Shown piece after piece: positions 55,799-64,000 of a stretch of DNA of 64,000 nucleotides. Source of the DNA: Pseudomonadota bacterium (GTDB taxonomy: Bacteria; Pseudomonadota; Gammaproteobacteria; Burkholderiales; Burkholderiaceae_B); the NCBI GenBank assembly GCA_023425645.1, contig JAFACG010000009.1:62001-126000 (forward strand). The letters run 5' to 3'. The notes below the pieces were generated by a model. The model was not told where the DNA came from. It was given only the letters and a program-made list of their open reading frames with translations, and searched no databases. Both the position numbers and the translations under genes were made by a program. The stretch's first letter is position 1. Each line of letters starts with the position of its first letter.

Positions 55799-56305
55799 AT
55801 GCAATTGGAACGAAAATACATGGCCCTGCTGGAAGAAGCCCGGCAGCGGGGCGGCGCGGATCTGGGGGGCATGCAGCTGTGTTTCCAGATTCTGTCGTTA
55901 GCTGCGGGTATAGACAGGGACTGCGCGGCCCTGCTGTCTGCGCAGGGGCTGACCGCAGGGCGTTTCGTGCTGCTCTTTCTGTTGGACGTGGCGCCTGACG
56001 GCCTGGCTCCCCATGTGCTGGCCGAGCGGGCGGGCGTGACGCGGGCAACGATCACCACCTTGCTGGATGGACTGCAGCGCGCGGATCTGGCCGAACGCAG
56101 GGCGGATGCGGCGGACCGGCGCGCCCTGACCGTGCATTTGACAGACAAGGGCAAGGCCGTGGCGCAGGAGATGGTGGCCGCTCATGCGCAGTGGATAGGC
56201 GGCCTGTTCGGGCATCTGTCCGCGCAGGAACGCAGTCAATTGTCGAACTTGCTGACCAAGGCGGCGCAAGGACGCGCCCCGGCGGAACAGGAGCGCGCAC
56301 CATGA
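55799..56305 (+). CDS. MarR family transcriptional regulator
   Basis: A 168-aa winged-helix regulator. The DNA-binding part contains RFVLLFLLDVAPDGLAPHVL, AERAGVTRATITTLLDGLQR and the wing DLAERRADAADRRALTVHLT, followed by the dimer helices. Its TGA overlaps the ATG of the next gene (ATGA at 56302), so it is co-translated with the HEAT-repeat protein. MarR proteins usually repress their own operon and respond to small phenolic or oxidising ligands. Confidence 0.92.
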   Translation: MQLERKYMALLEEARQRGGADLGGMQLCFQILSLAAGIDRDCAALLSAQGLTAGRFVLLFLLDVAPDGLAPHVLAERAGVTRATITTLLDGLQRADLAERRADAADRRALTVHLTDKGKAVAQEMVAAHAQWIGGLFGHLSAQERSQLSNLLTKAAQGRAPAEQERAP

Positions 56306-57075
56306 AAGCTCGCAAAGGGTATGCCCGTGCGGCCGATATTCCGGCCGACATCCTGTCGGCCTTGTGGCGTGGCGAGATGGCCAGCGCGACCTTGTCCGAA
56401 TCCTTGGCCATCGATCAGCGCATGCTGCTCGGCGCCGTGTTCCCGGAGTTGACCGAGGCTCAATGGGAAGAGCTCGATACGCTCTGCCAACTGGGCATAC
56501 TCAAGCGCATGATGGGCATGGGCGCATGGCTGCTGCAGACAGGAGGCCGGCAGGCTTGGGAACGTTGCCGTGATCATGGCTCCGATACGGTGCGGGGCTG
56601 GGCCTGCTTCATGGTGGGCGCCGAACCGGACTTGAGCCTGGCGCAACGGCTGGAGAAGATGGAGCCTCTGGCGAATGATGCGCATTTCGGCGTTCGCGAA
56701 TGGGCCTGGATGGCGCTGCGGCCGCATCTGGCCGCCGACCTGGATCGGGCCGTCGAGCTGCTGGGCGCCTGGTCACTCTCGCCGTCCGCCTATCTGCGCC
56801 GCTTTTCTTGCGAAGCCTTGCGTCCGCGCGGCGTCTGGTGCGCGCACATTGCCGTGCTCAAGCGCGAGCCTGGGCGCATGCTGCCCATATTGTCCGCCTT
56901 GCGCGCGGATGGCAGCGTCTACGTCCAGGATTCCGTGGCCAACTGGCTGAACGACGCCGCCAAGGACCAGGCGGACTGGGTGCGCAGCCTGTGCGCCCGA
57001 TGGCAGGCGCAGGCTGCACAGGACGAGGCGACGCAGCGTATCTGCCGGCGTGCGCTCAGGAGCCTGACGCCATAG
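56302..57075 (+). CDS. HEAT-like repeat protein, AlkC/AlkD (DNA alkylation repair) superfamily
   Basis: A 257-aa all-helical protein. REWAWMALRPHLAADLDRAV, the RRFSCEALRPRGVWCAHIAV block and SVYVQDSVANWLNDAAKDQA resemble the helical repeats of AlkC/AlkD-type alkylpurine glycosylases (AlkC has a similar RRLASEG-x-RPR and SVANHLND pattern). Catalytic residues cannot be confirmed, so repair activity is inferred. It is coupled to a MarR regulator, an uncommon arrangement that suggests induction by a small toxic molecule. Confidence 0.75.
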   Translation: MKARKGYARAADIPADILSALWRGEMASATLSESLAIDQRMLLGAVFPELTEAQWEELDTLCQLGILKRMMGMGAWLLQTGGRQAWERCRDHGSDTVRGWACFMVGAEPDLSLAQRLEKMEPLANDAHFGVREWAWMALRPHLAADLDRAVELLGAWSLSPSAYLRRFSCEALRPRGVWCAHIAVLKREPGRMLPILSALRADGSVYVQDSVANWLNDAAKDQADWVRSLCARWQAQAAQDEATQRICRRALRSLTP

Positions 57076-57091
57076 CAGGAATGGCGGCTGA

Positions 57092-58219
57092 TCAGGGGGC
57101 GCGGCGCAAGGTGATCAGCGTGATCTCCGAGGGCCTGCCGATGCGCAATGGCAAGCCGGCCCACAAGCCCGTGCCGTTGCTGACGTACAGCTGCATGTCG
57201 CCGACCTGGTAGACGCCTGATACAAAGCCTTCGTTGGCCATTTGCACGATCTTGTGCAGACCGAGGATCTGGCCTCCGTGGGTATGGCCAGACAATTGCA
57301 GCCTGGCGCCGGCCGCGGCGTTCGTGGCCGCGCCGGCAGGGCGGTGGCTCAGCAGGATGACGGGCGTATCGGCGGGAATGCCGGCCATGGCCGCGCGCAC
57401 GTCGGGACGCGGCTGCCCGCGCTGGGCGGCGGTGGCGTCGGTGATTCCCGCCAGGGCGAAAGCAGCGCCGTTGCGTGTGATCAGCGCGTGCTCATTGAGC
57501 AGCAGGCGCAAGCCCAGGGTCTGGAAATGCGCAATCCATTGAATGTAGTTGGCGTAGTACTCATGGTTGCCAACGACTGCGAAGACGCCTTGCGGTGCTG
57601 CCAGATCCTGCAAGGGAGCGACGTCGGCCAGGCGGGCGGCAACGTTCCCGTCGGCCAGGTCGCCGGTAATGACGATCAGGTCGGGCTCGAGCGCATTGGT
57701 CTTGTCCACCACGGCGCCGATCCAGTCGCCCTGCAGCAGACGGCTGGCGTGCAGGTCGGTCAACTGCGCCAGCCTGAAGCCGTCCAGTTCGGCCGGCAGG
57801 TCTTTCAGGCTTACTTCCATCGTCTTGACATCTGGAACACGCACTGCTTGCCAGACTCCCAGGGCGGACAAGACCAGCGCGGCTGCGCCGACGGCGGCGC
57901 GTGCCGTTCGGGCGCCCAGCCAGCGCCGGCCGGCAGGGCGGTTCACGGCCCAGATCGCAAGGCTGGCGAGGTCCAGCAGCAAGAGCAGGCAGGCCGCCAG
58001 CAGAATGGCGCCGAATGCCCAGCCGAGCACCATGATGAGCTCGCCGGGAATCTCCGGCGAGGCCCGCGTGCCCCAGAAGCTGGCCACGATGCGATGGTGC
58101 AGCGATGCCGCCAGGACGAGGGCGGCCAGAACGCCTTTCAGCCAGGGCCGCAGAGGCAGAAGGAGCACGATGCGCCAGCATACGTACAGGGCGAGCAGGA
58201 TGGCGACAGCTTGGAACAC
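57092..58219 (-). CDS. Membrane-anchored metallophosphoesterase (YkuE/YaeI-like)
   Basis: A 375-aa protein. About four hydrophobic segments in the first 130 residues place the catalytic domain outside the cytoplasm. Calcineurin-like metal motifs follow in order: LTDLHASRL, VITGDLADGN, VVGNHEYYA, LLSHRP and LSGHTHGGQILGLHK. Relatives act on UDP-diacylglucosamine or other phosphoesters, but the substrate is unknown. It converges with the HEAT-repeat gene (16-bp gap). Confidence 0.9.
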   Translation of the reverse strand: MFQAVAILLALYVCWRIVLLLPLRPWLKGVLAALVLAASLHHRIVASFWGTRASPEIPGELIMVLGWAFGAILLAACLLLLLDLASLAIWAVNRPAGRRWLGARTARAAVGAAALVLSALGVWQAVRVPDVKTMEVSLKDLPAELDGFRLAQLTDLHASRLLQGDWIGAVVDKTNALEPDLIVITGDLADGNVAARLADVAPLQDLAAPQGVFAVVGNHEYYANYIQWIAHFQTLGLRLLLNEHALITRNGAAFALAGITDATAAQRGQPRPDVRAAMAGIPADTPVILLSHRPAGAATNAAAGARLQLSGHTHGGQILGLHKIVQMANEGFVSGVYQVGDMQLYVSNGTGLWAGLPLRIGRPSEITLITLRRAP

Positions 58220-58482
58220 GACGGGAATCCAGAAAGAGACCGGGAGGCGGCGAGGGGCAAGTATAAGGCCTGGCCGTCCGCTTTTTTTTGTTCCCGTCCG
58301 GTAACCGGATGATTCAGCAGGGCAAAAGCAGGGGCTGGGCGGTCATAGTTGCTCACGACTTGAGACGCCCGTTCGCACTCGGGCCCGGAAAAAAACCTAG
58401 GCTTTTCTTGACGAACCCGCCTGTCAGGACGATTTATCAGGCCGGTTTTTGCAAGCCTCGTTTTTTCAAGGAGCACACCGTC

Positions 58483-58665
58483 ATGGACAAGGATCGCATC
58501 AAGGGCGTCGCCCATGAAGTCAAAGGCGCCATCAAGGAAACCGTAGGCAAAGTCACCGGCAATAAATCGGTGGAGCTGAAAGGCAAGGCGGAAAAAACCG
58601 CCGGCGCCCTGGAGCGCAAGGTGGGCGAGACCAAGGACGCCGTTCGCAAGGCGACCAAGTCCTGA
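58483..58665 (+). CDS. CsbD family general stress protein
   Basis: A 60-aa hydrophilic protein (MDKDRIKGVAHEVKGAIKET) of the CsbD family, small stress proteins of unknown mechanism induced in stationary phase or osmotic stress. The repeated KGK/KVGETKDA helical pattern and length are typical. CAAGGAGCAC lies upstream. It is followed after 46 bp by another small charged, exported protein and then catalase, a likely stress group. Confidence 0.9.
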   Translation: MDKDRIKGVAHEVKGAIKETVGKVTGNKSVELKGKAEKTAGALERKVGETKDAVRKATKS

Positions 58666-58711
58666 ACCCGGCCATTGACGATACTTTTTTCAAACCGAGA
58701 AGGAGAGTCAG

Positions 58712-59080
58712 ATGAAATCCGTTTCCCTTGTACTCCAAAGCGTGTTTGCCGCATCCATCATGACCCTGGGCCTGGCGGCGGCGCCGGTCTCTGCCGCCCA
58801 GGATGACGCCGCCATCAGGGCGCAGTATGACCAGGCCATGAAGCGCTGCGACGCCCTCAAGGGCAATGAAAAGGACGTCTGCGAAAAAGAAGCCAAGGCC
58901 CAGCGCGAAAGCGCCAAGGCGGACGCCAAAGAGGCCAAGGAAAACGCCGAGGCGCATCAGGAAGCAGTCGAGGACAAGCGTGACGCCCAGTACAAAGTGG
59001 CCAAGGAGAAATGCGATGCCATGTCGGGCGATGCCAAGGACGCCTGCCTGGCCGAGGCCAAGACCAAGTACGGCCAATAA
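58712..59080 (+). CDS. Small exported Lys/Ala/Asp-rich protein of unknown function
   Basis: A 122-aa protein with a signal peptide (MKSVSLVLQSVFAASIMTLG...) ending near VSAAQ. The mature part is a highly charged, probably coiled-coil helix (KEAKAQRESAKADAKEAKEN) flanked by two Cys-containing turns, MKRCDALKGNEKDVCEKEAK and KEKCDAMSGDAKDACLAEAK, which are internal repeats of each other. Similar proteins occur in Burkholderiales near stress genes. Function unknown. AAGGAGAG precedes the ATG and a terminator follows. Confidence 0.8.
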   Translation: MKSVSLVLQSVFAASIMTLGLAAAPVSAAQDDAAIRAQYDQAMKRCDALKGNEKDVCEKEAKAQRESAKADAKEAKENAEAHQEAVEDKRDAQYKVAKEKCDAMSGDAKDACLAEAKTKYGQ

Positions 59081-59096
59081 GCCGCCCATAGCCGAT

Positions 59097-59129
59097 CAGG
59101 CCCCGTTCCCAGGCGGGGCCTGTTTTTTT
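59097..59129 (+). terminator. Terminator after the small exported protein gene
   Basis: CAGGCCCCG (59097-59105) and CGGGGCCTG (59114-59122) form a 9-bp stem followed by seven T. Catalase therefore probably has its own promoter or depends on read-through. Confidence 0.92.
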
Positions 59130-59152
59130 GTCTTGCAGAGGAGGACCGTATC

Positions 59153-61225
59153 GTGGCCAAGAAACAGTCGACAGCACCCGTCCAGACCCGTCACGGACAA
59201 GGAGGCGAGCCGCACCAGAGCGGCTACCAGGGCCTGACCACCAACCATGGCATGCCCATATCGGATAACCAGAATTCGCTGCGCGCGGGTGCGCGCGGCC
59301 CGACCTTGCTGGAAGATTTCGTCTTGCGCGAGAAGATCTTCCACTTCGATCATGAACGCATCCCGGAACGCATCGTGCACGCTCGCGGCACCGGCGCGCA
59401 CGGGTTCTTCGAATGCCTGCATCCCATACCGGAGCTGACGCGCGCTTCCCTGTTCCAGAAGGCGGGCGCGCGCGTGCCGGTCTTCTGCCGTTTTTCCACG
59501 GTAGCCGGCTCCAAGGGGTCCAAGGATACGCCCCGCGACGTGCGCGGCTTTGCCGTCAAGTTCTACACGGACGAGGGCAACTGGGACTTGGTGGGCAACA
59601 ATATGCCCGTGTTCTTCATCCAGGACGCCATCAAGTTTCCGGACCTGATCCATGCCGTCAAACCCGAGGCGGATCGCGGCTTTCCGCAGGCGGCCTCGGC
59701 GCACGACACCTTCTGGGATTTCGTCTCGCTGATGCCGGAATCCATGCATATGGTGCTGTGGCTGATGTCCGACCGGGCCCTGCCGCGTTCGTTCCGCATG
59801 ATGGAGGGCTTTGGCGTGCATACCTTCCAGTTGGTCAACGAACAGGGGCAGGCGCATTTCGTGAAGTTCCACTGGAAGCCCAAGCAGGGCATGCAGTCGA
59901 CCCTGTGGGACGAAGCCGTCAAGATCTCCGGAGCCGACCCGGACTATCTGCGCCGCGACCTGTATGAGGCAATCCAGAGCGGCGCATTTCCGGAGTGGGA
60001 ACTGGGCATACAGGTGTTCGACCAACAGTGGGCCAGCCAGCAGGATTACGATGTGCTGGATCCCACCAAGCTCATACCGGAAGAGACCCTGCCGGTGAAG
60101 ATCATCGGCCGGCTGGTGCTGGACCGCTATCCGGACAACTTCTTCGCGGAAACCGAACAGGTCGCGTTCCTGCCGTCCAACGTCGTGCCCGGCATCGATT
60201 TTTCCGACGATCCCCTGCTGCAGGGGCGGCTGTTTTCCTACATGGACACGCAGAAGTCGCGCCTGGGCACCACCAACTTCCACCAGATTCCGGTGAACGC
60301 GCCGCGCTGTCCGTTCCACAACTTCCAGCGCGACGGCATGATGCAGACCCAGGTCTTCAAGGGCCGGGCCACGTATGAGCCCAACAGCCTGGGCGAAGTT
60401 GGCGAGCCGACAGGGCCGCGCGAGCAGGAGCATGGCTTTCGCACGGTGGGCAGCGCGCCGCAGGACGCGGCCAAGCTGCGGGTGCGCGCCGAATCCTTCG
60501 CGGACCATTACACCCAGGCGCGGCTGTTCTACCGTTCCCAGTCCGAGATCGAGCAGGAGCATCTGATCGCCGGCCTGGTGTTCGAACTGTCCAAGGTGCA
60601 GCTCAACCATGTGCGCCTGCGCGTGCTGTCCCATATGCGAGTGATCGACGAGGGCCTGGCCCAGCGGGCCGCCCAGGGCCTGGGGCTGGAGCTGCCCGAG
60701 CCGGCCGTGCCCGCCGTGCCGCCGCGCGACATGCCTCCGTCGGCCGCCCTGTCCATCCTGGCGCACAAGCCGCCTGCCGCCGGCCGCTGCCTGGGGATCC
60801 TGGTGACGGACGGAGCCGACGACGCCCTGGTCGGCCTGCTGCGCAAGACGGCGGAGCAGGCCGGGGTTGCGGTCAAGATCGTGGCCCCGCGCGTGGGCGG
60901 GGTGACACTGGCCTCCGGCAGGCGCCGGCCGGCCGACGAGAAGATAGACGGGGCGCCGTCGGTGCTGTTCGACGCCGTGGCCTTGCTCATGAACGAGAGC
61001 GAAGCCGGCAAGCTGTGCAATTGCAAGGCCGCGGTGGATTTCGTGTCGGATGCCTATGGACACCTGAAGGCCCTGGGCCATGACGGCGGGGCCAAGCCCT
61101 TGCTGGAGCGGGCCGGGGTGTCCACCGACAAGGGCGTGTTCGTCATCAAGACGGGCGGTGATCTGGTGGGCAAGGTGGCGACGCGCTTCTGGGAACGCCG
61201 TCACCAGATCAACGGCACGGCGTGA
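59153..61225 (+). CDS. katE: Large-subunit (HPII/KatE-type) catalase
   Basis: A 690-aa clade II haem catalase that removes hydrogen peroxide in the cytoplasm. The catalytic His is in [16 protein letters not shown], Asn in [20 protein letters not shown], and the haem-ligand Tyr in [14 protein letters not shown]. The C-terminal ~150 residues (from about [16 protein letters not shown]) form the flavodoxin/class I glutamine amidotransferase-like domain that distinguishes large catalases. GTG 59153 follows GAGGAGGACC. The preceding terminator ends only about 24 bp upstream, leaving little room for a promoter. Confidence 0.95.
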   Translation: MAKKQSTAPVQTRHGQGGEPHQSGYQGLTTNHGMPISDNQNSLRAGARGPTLLEDFVLREKIFHFDHERIPERIVHARGTGAHGFFECLHPIPELTRASLFQKAGARVPVFCRFSTVAGSKGSKDTPRDVRGFAVKFYTDEGNWDLVGNNMPVFFIQDAIKFPDLIHAVKPEADRGFPQAASAHDTFWDFVSLMPESMHMVLWLMSDRALPRSFRMMEGFGVHTFQLVNEQGQAHFVKFHWKPKQGMQSTLWDEAVKISGADPDYLRRDLYEAIQSGAFPEWELGIQVFDQQWASQQDYDVLDPTKLIPEETLPVKIIGRLVLDRYPDNFFAETEQVAFLPSNVVPGIDFSDDPLLQGRLFSYMDTQKSRLGTTNFHQIPVNAPRCPFHNFQRDGMMQTQVFKGRATYEPNSLGEVGEPTGPREQEHGFRTVGSAPQDAAKLRVRAESFADHYTQARLFYRSQSEIEQEHLIAGLVFELSKVQLNHVRLRVLSHMRVIDEGLAQRAAQGLGLELPEPAVPAVPPRDMPPSAALSILAHKPPAAGRCLGILVTDGADDALVGLLRKTAEQAGVAVKIVAPRVGGVTLASGRRRPADEKIDGAPSVLFDAVALLMNESEAGKLCNCKAAVDFVSDAYGHLKALGHDGGAKPLLERAGVSTDKGVFVIKTGGDLVGKVATRFWERRHQINGTA

Positions 61226-61229
61226 CGGG

Positions 61230-61252
61230 CGGGGGCGGAACCGCCCCCGTTT
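61230..61252 (+). terminator. Probable terminator of catalase
   Basis: CGGGGGCGG (61230-61238) and CCGCCCCCG (61241-61249) form a 9-bp GC stem closed by AA, followed by only three T. The loop is very tight, so pairing probably starts further out. Confidence 0.5.
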
Positions 61253-61261
61253 CCGTGCGGG

Positions 61262-62047
61262 TCAGAAGCGCCAGCTCAGTCCGAGAACCGGTCCCGACAG
61301 ACGGGTGTCGAAGACATGACCCGCGCGGCGGTAGTCCACGTCCAGAATCTTGTAGCCGGCGGCCACGCTGAAGCGTTCGGACAGATCGTAGTTCAAGGTC
61401 AGCGCAGCCTGGCGGCTGCGGCGCGAGCCGGCGCCGACCCCCCCCAGGCCGGCCTGGGCCTGCACGGAGAAGCGCTCGTCGAAGCGGTAGAATGCGCGCA
61501 GGCCGATCATGGGGTCCACCCAGTTGAAGCTTTCCCTGTAGGAAGTGGAAAGCGGTCCGGCCTGCAGGCGGGCTCGCGTGCTCACGTCCCAGAAGGAGGC
61601 TCCGGCCAGCACATCCAGGCTTGCCTGCTCCAACTGCAGGATCCGATACCCGCCTTGCAGCGAGGCCATGAAGAGGCGGTTGTCCACCCTGCCTTCCAGG
61701 GCGCCCGGCAGGGGCAGGCCGTCAACGATCCTGCTTTCGCTGCTGTCCACATAGAGCAGGTCGCCCGACAATACATAGCGAGCGCGGCGCGCCCAGAGGT
61801 TGACGAATCCGCCCGCGTTCAGATCCCGCCAGACATCGCTGAAGGATTTCTCAATACCGATCGTGGGGCCGCGCTTGAAGGGAGAGACATCGCCTTTCAA
61901 GCCCGTCACCCAGAGATACGGAGTGAGCTGCAGTGCGTGCGCGGCTCCGGGCCCGGCTGTCCGATCCGACTCGGCCATGGCCGCCAGGGGCGCCAGACCC
62001 ATCAGCATCAGCCATGGACCGTGTTTGAGCATGCGGGAAAGAGTCAT
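61262..62047 (-). CDS. Outer-membrane beta-barrel protein of unknown function
   Basis: A 261-aa exported protein. The signal peptide (MLKHGPWLMLMGLAPLAAMA) is followed by alternating amphipathic strands: LQLTPYLWVTGLKGDVSPF, YVLSGDLLYVDSSES, YKILDVDYRRAGHVFDT, and a terminal SGPVLGLSWRF ending in Phe, the usual barrel-assembly signal. The start at 62047 has GGAG about nine bases upstream; the frame open to 62293 reads through non-conserved DNA. It may be a small porin-like or lipid-modifying barrel, not identifiable further. Confidence 0.8.
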   Translation of the reverse strand: MTLSRMLKHGPWLMLMGLAPLAAMAESDRTAGPGAAHALQLTPYLWVTGLKGDVSPFKRGPTIGIEKSFSDVWRDLNAGGFVNLWARRARYVLSGDLLYVDSSESRIVDGLPLPGALEGRVDNRLFMASLQGGYRILQLEQASLDVLAGASFWDVSTRARLQAGPLSTSYRESFNWVDPMIGLRAFYRFDERFSVQAQAGLGGVGAGSRRSRQAALTLNYDLSERFSVAAGYKILDVDYRRAGHVFDTRLSGPVLGLSWRF

Positions 62048-62216
62048 GGGGGCGTGCTCCATCTGCCGACGTTCGCAGACCGGCGTGAAAAAGCGGCGGC
62101 CGAGGATTCGAATGGGCCTTAATGTAGCACGGGAACCGGCCATTTTCGGGTATCGCCATGCCGGCCGGGCTCTTTGATTACAATCGCGCATCATCAACAA
62201 AAAAGGGGGAATGATC

Positions 62217-62702
62217 ATGATTCGTCTGTCCAAGACATTGCTGGTGGCGGCCATTGGCTTTTTTGCATTTCTGGTCGCCTTTGGCAACATCACGGATTAC
62301 GGCACCAATTTCGCTTTCGTGCAGCACGTCTTCCTGATGGACACCATCTTTCCGGATGCCGCCATCAAGTATCGGGCCATCGATACGCCCTGGATCCATC
62401 ATGCAGGCTATATCGGCATCATCGCGCTGGAAAGCCTGACGGCCATTCTGTGCCTGGCGGGCGCCTGGATCATGTTCAAGAACCGGCATGGCCTGGATTT
62501 CAATAAATCCAAGCGCGTGGCCGTGGCCGGACTCACTCTGGGATTTCTGACCTGGCAGGTGGCGTTCATGTCCGTGGGCGGTGAATGGTTCGGCATGTGG
62601 ATGTCCAAGACGTGGAACGGCGTGCCGGATGCATTCCGTTTCTTCATCACCATTTTGCTGGTGCTGATTTACGTGGTGCAGCGCGACGAGTTCGACGACT
62701 GA
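62217..62702 (+). CDS. DUF2165 family small integral membrane protein
   Basis: A 161-aa protein with four hydrophobic segments (LSKTLLVAAIGFFAFLVAFG; YIGIIALESLTAILCLAGAW; VAGLTLGFLTWQVAFMSVGG; FFITILLVLIYVV). Length, the ITDYGTNFAFVQHVFLMDTI loop and the WFGMW-x-S-x-x-WNG motif match the DUF2165 family. Function unknown. ATG 62217 is preferred to 62211 because GGGGGA then lies at better spacing. Followed by a terminator. Confidence 0.85.
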   Translation: MIRLSKTLLVAAIGFFAFLVAFGNITDYGTNFAFVQHVFLMDTIFPDAAIKYRAIDTPWIHHAGYIGIIALESLTAILCLAGAWIMFKNRHGLDFNKSKRVAVAGLTLGFLTWQVAFMSVGGEWFGMWMSKTWNGVPDAFRFFITILLVLIYVVQRDEFDD

Positions 62703-62730
62703 GCCCGGATATATATTTGCGGCACACACG

Positions 62731-62760
62731 AAACCGCCTGTTCGAGCAGGCGGTTTTTTT
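62731..62760. terminator. Terminator after the DUF2165 gene
   Basis: AAACCGCCTG (62731-62740) and CAGGCGGTTT (62747-62756) form a 10-bp stem with a 6-base loop and seven T in total. Confidence 0.93.
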
Positions 62761-62910
62761 ATAGGCCGCATTCCGGACCGGCGCCATGCCCATGTCGTGT
62801 TGCTGTGCCTGGTGCCGGGGGTGAAGCTGCCCGTGTAGTCCGCGCTGGCGCGCGGGCGCCGACCTTCGGTATGCTGCATGTATTGTCCAACCACTTTACA
62901 GGAGGTCGAT

Positions 62911-63240
62911 ATGCATCTGTTCTATCTGTGCAGGGAAGAGGTTGACAGTCTGGCGCGTCTGGTGCGGCTGGCGATGGAGGCCGGGCCAAGGCGCGAAGTC
63001 GGCTTCACGCCGCAGGAATTGAACCTGCGCGCAGCGCTGGAGGCACTGGAAGACCCCAAGCTCTCCGAACTGCTGGCCGGCGCGCGCATCGCCCCCGACC
63101 GTTACGAGGCGGGACTGGCGGACGAGGACTATCGGGAAAAGGTGCTGGAGCTGGAAACCCGGGACACGTCCTACCTGATCGACCAACTGATGGGCAGCTA
63201 TACGCAATTGCCGCTTTTCTTCAAGCACCTGGAGTTCTGA
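62911..63240 (+). CDS. Hypothetical acidic protein
   Basis: A 109-aa helical, Leu/Glu-rich cytoplasmic protein (MHLFYLCREEVDSLARLVRL) with no recognised domain. CAGGAGGTCGAT before ATG 62911 is a near-perfect ribosome binding site and third codon positions are GC-rich, so it is very likely real. It stands alone between two terminators. Confidence 0.75.
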   Translation: MHLFYLCREEVDSLARLVRLAMEAGPRREVGFTPQELNLRAALEALEDPKLSELLAGARIAPDRYEAGLADEDYREKVLELETRDTSYLIDQLMGSYTQLPLFFKHLEF

Positions 63241-63250
63241 AGCGGGACAG

Positions 63251-63277
63251 AAAAAACCGGCCCCTGAACGGGGCCGG
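63251..63277 (-). terminator. Terminator of the TonB-dependent receptor gene
   Basis: CCGGCCCC (63257-63264) and GGGGCCGG (63270-63277) form an 8-bp stem with six A before it, i.e. six T on the - strand. It lies directly after the receptor stop codon. Confidence 0.88.
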
Positions 63278-63300
63278 CGTGCAGCTGGGACGCAAGACGA

Positions 63301-64000
63301 TCAGAAGCCGACCGTCAGCTGGGCCCAGTAGCGGCGGCCGTCATACACGGCATCGAAGGTTTCATCCGTGACGCGCTTGTCCAGGATGTTGTAGATGCCG
63401 AAACCAACGCGGGTGTTCTTGTTGATCTTGTAGGACAGGCCTGCGTCCACAAAGGTGAAGGACGGCGTGCCGTCGCTCATGGACGTGCGGCTCAGGTAGT
63501 CGGAAGTGCGTCCGCGGTAATTGACCCGGCTCCACAGGCCCAACTGTTCGTTGACGTCCCAGTCCAGCGTGGCGTTGAACATGTGCTTGGGCATCTTGTT
63601 CAAGGGGCGGCCGGCGAATTCGCCGCTTTTCTGCTTGGAATAGGTGTAGGTGTAGTTGGCTGCCAGGCGCAGGTCGTCCGTGATCGACCAGGTGGTCGAG
63701 GCTTCCACGCCGCGCATCACGGCCTTGTCCACGTTCACGCGATCGCTGATGAATTTGTAGCCCTGGTCGCCGGGGAGCACGTGGCAGTTGGGCAGTCCGT
63801 CGGGATCCGTGCAGCGGCGAGTCTCGGAGATTTTGTCCTTGAAGTCGGTGTTGAAGAAGCTCAGGCTGTTGACCAGGCCGTTGCGGTTGTCCCAGATCAG
63901 GCCCAGTTCCTGGCTCAGGCTCTTTTCCGGCTTCAGGTTGGGATTGCCCACGATCACGGCGGGCACGCCGCCGCCTCCGCCTGTGATCTGGCCCCAGTCG
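63301..64000 (-). CDS. TonB-dependent siderophore receptor, C-terminal part
   Basis: The last ~233 residues of an outer-membrane receptor; the frame is open to the window edge, so the plug domain and most of the barrel lie beyond 64000. NPNLKPEKSLSQELGLIWDN is the typical FepA/CirA-type barrel block (G-N-P-x-L-x-P-E). A two-Cys loop (RRCTDPDGLPNCHVLPG) is typical of catecholate receptors such as FepA/BfeA. The end, YGIYNILDKRV-like then RRYWAQLTVGF with terminal Phe, is the barrel signal. It probably imports an iron-siderophore complex with TonB energy. Confidence 0.92.
   Translation of the reverse strand, partial: DWGQITGGGGGVPAVIVGNPNLKPEKSLSQELGLIWDNRNGLVNSLSFFNTDFKDKISETRRCTDPDGLPNCHVLPGDQGYKFISDRVNVDKAVMRGVEASTTWSITDDLRLAANYTYTYSKQKSGEFAGRPLNKMPKHMFNATLDWDVNEQLGLWSRVNYRGRTSDYLSRTSMSDGTPSFTFVDAGLSYKINKNTRVGFGIYNILDKRVTDETFDAVYDGRRYWAQLTVGF

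Overview
The window is a high-GC chromosome segment from a betaproteobacterium of the Alcaligenaceae, most like Bordetella or a close relative. The tmRNA proteolysis tag reads ANDERFALAA, which I recall as the Bordetella tag. Other gene content fits: ectABCD, an ehu-type ectoine importer, orphan TctAB, many short operons and a FepA-like TonB receptor. No species can be named from the sequence alone.

Layout. 1-6906: ectoine/hydroxyectoine synthesis (ectABCD, +) converging on an ectoine-type ABC importer (ehuBCDA, -). A small ORF carrying a run of 11 C lies after ehuA. 7372-9691: cstA with its ybdD-like partner. 9985-11260: a Phe/Tyr-rich leader peptide and attenuator in front of DAHP synthase. 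11290-20199: housekeeping genes (FAD-dependent lactate/glycolate-type dehydrogenase, mnmA, TauE/SafE, GST, purB, cytochrome c', glnK-amtB, tRNA-Lys). 20348-31628: tctBA, a zinc protease, a UbiB-like kinase, a two-component pair, cytochrome b, ribA and azoR with a divergent LysR gene. 31635-40231: a GT39-like enzyme, a Mn2+ riboswitch with a GDT1-type exporter, an Aer-like MCP, a divergent HTH-receiver/histidine kinase pair, and a SpeD-SpeE fusion. 40308-44886: MFS-racemase-MFS operon with an RpiR regulator. 45111-49150: rhodanese plus TsuA-like transporter, deoxyribosyltransferase, SstT.

49305-54209 is the most unusual part. Downstream of ssrA (tmRNA) lies an AT-richer accessory region with two diverged direct repeats of about 1.5 kb. 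Each carries a gene for a protein that resembles Salmonella SopD, a type III secretion effector, along its whole length. One copy is intact (317 aa); the other is broken by an in-frame TAG. Both have the same hrp-box-like promoter (GGAAC[C/T]-N15-G[T/C]ACTTA) ending 33 bp before the start codon. Each repeat ends in a degenerate copy of the tmRNA 3' end followed by a terminator hairpin, as expected of elements inserted at ssrA. Between them are a ddl gene lacking its 3' end and a small fragment resembling a conjugative relaxase/helicase. No integrase is present.

54240-64000: alaA-type aminotransferase, MarR with a HEAT-repeat protein, metallophosphoesterase, a stress cluster (CsbD, charged periplasmic protein, KatE-type catalase), a beta-barrel protein, small membrane and hypothetical proteins, and the 3' part of a TonB-dependent receptor that runs off the window.

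The SopD assignment rests on my memory of the SopD sequence and needs a database search. The attenuator, inverted repeats and hrp-like boxes were read directly from the bases.
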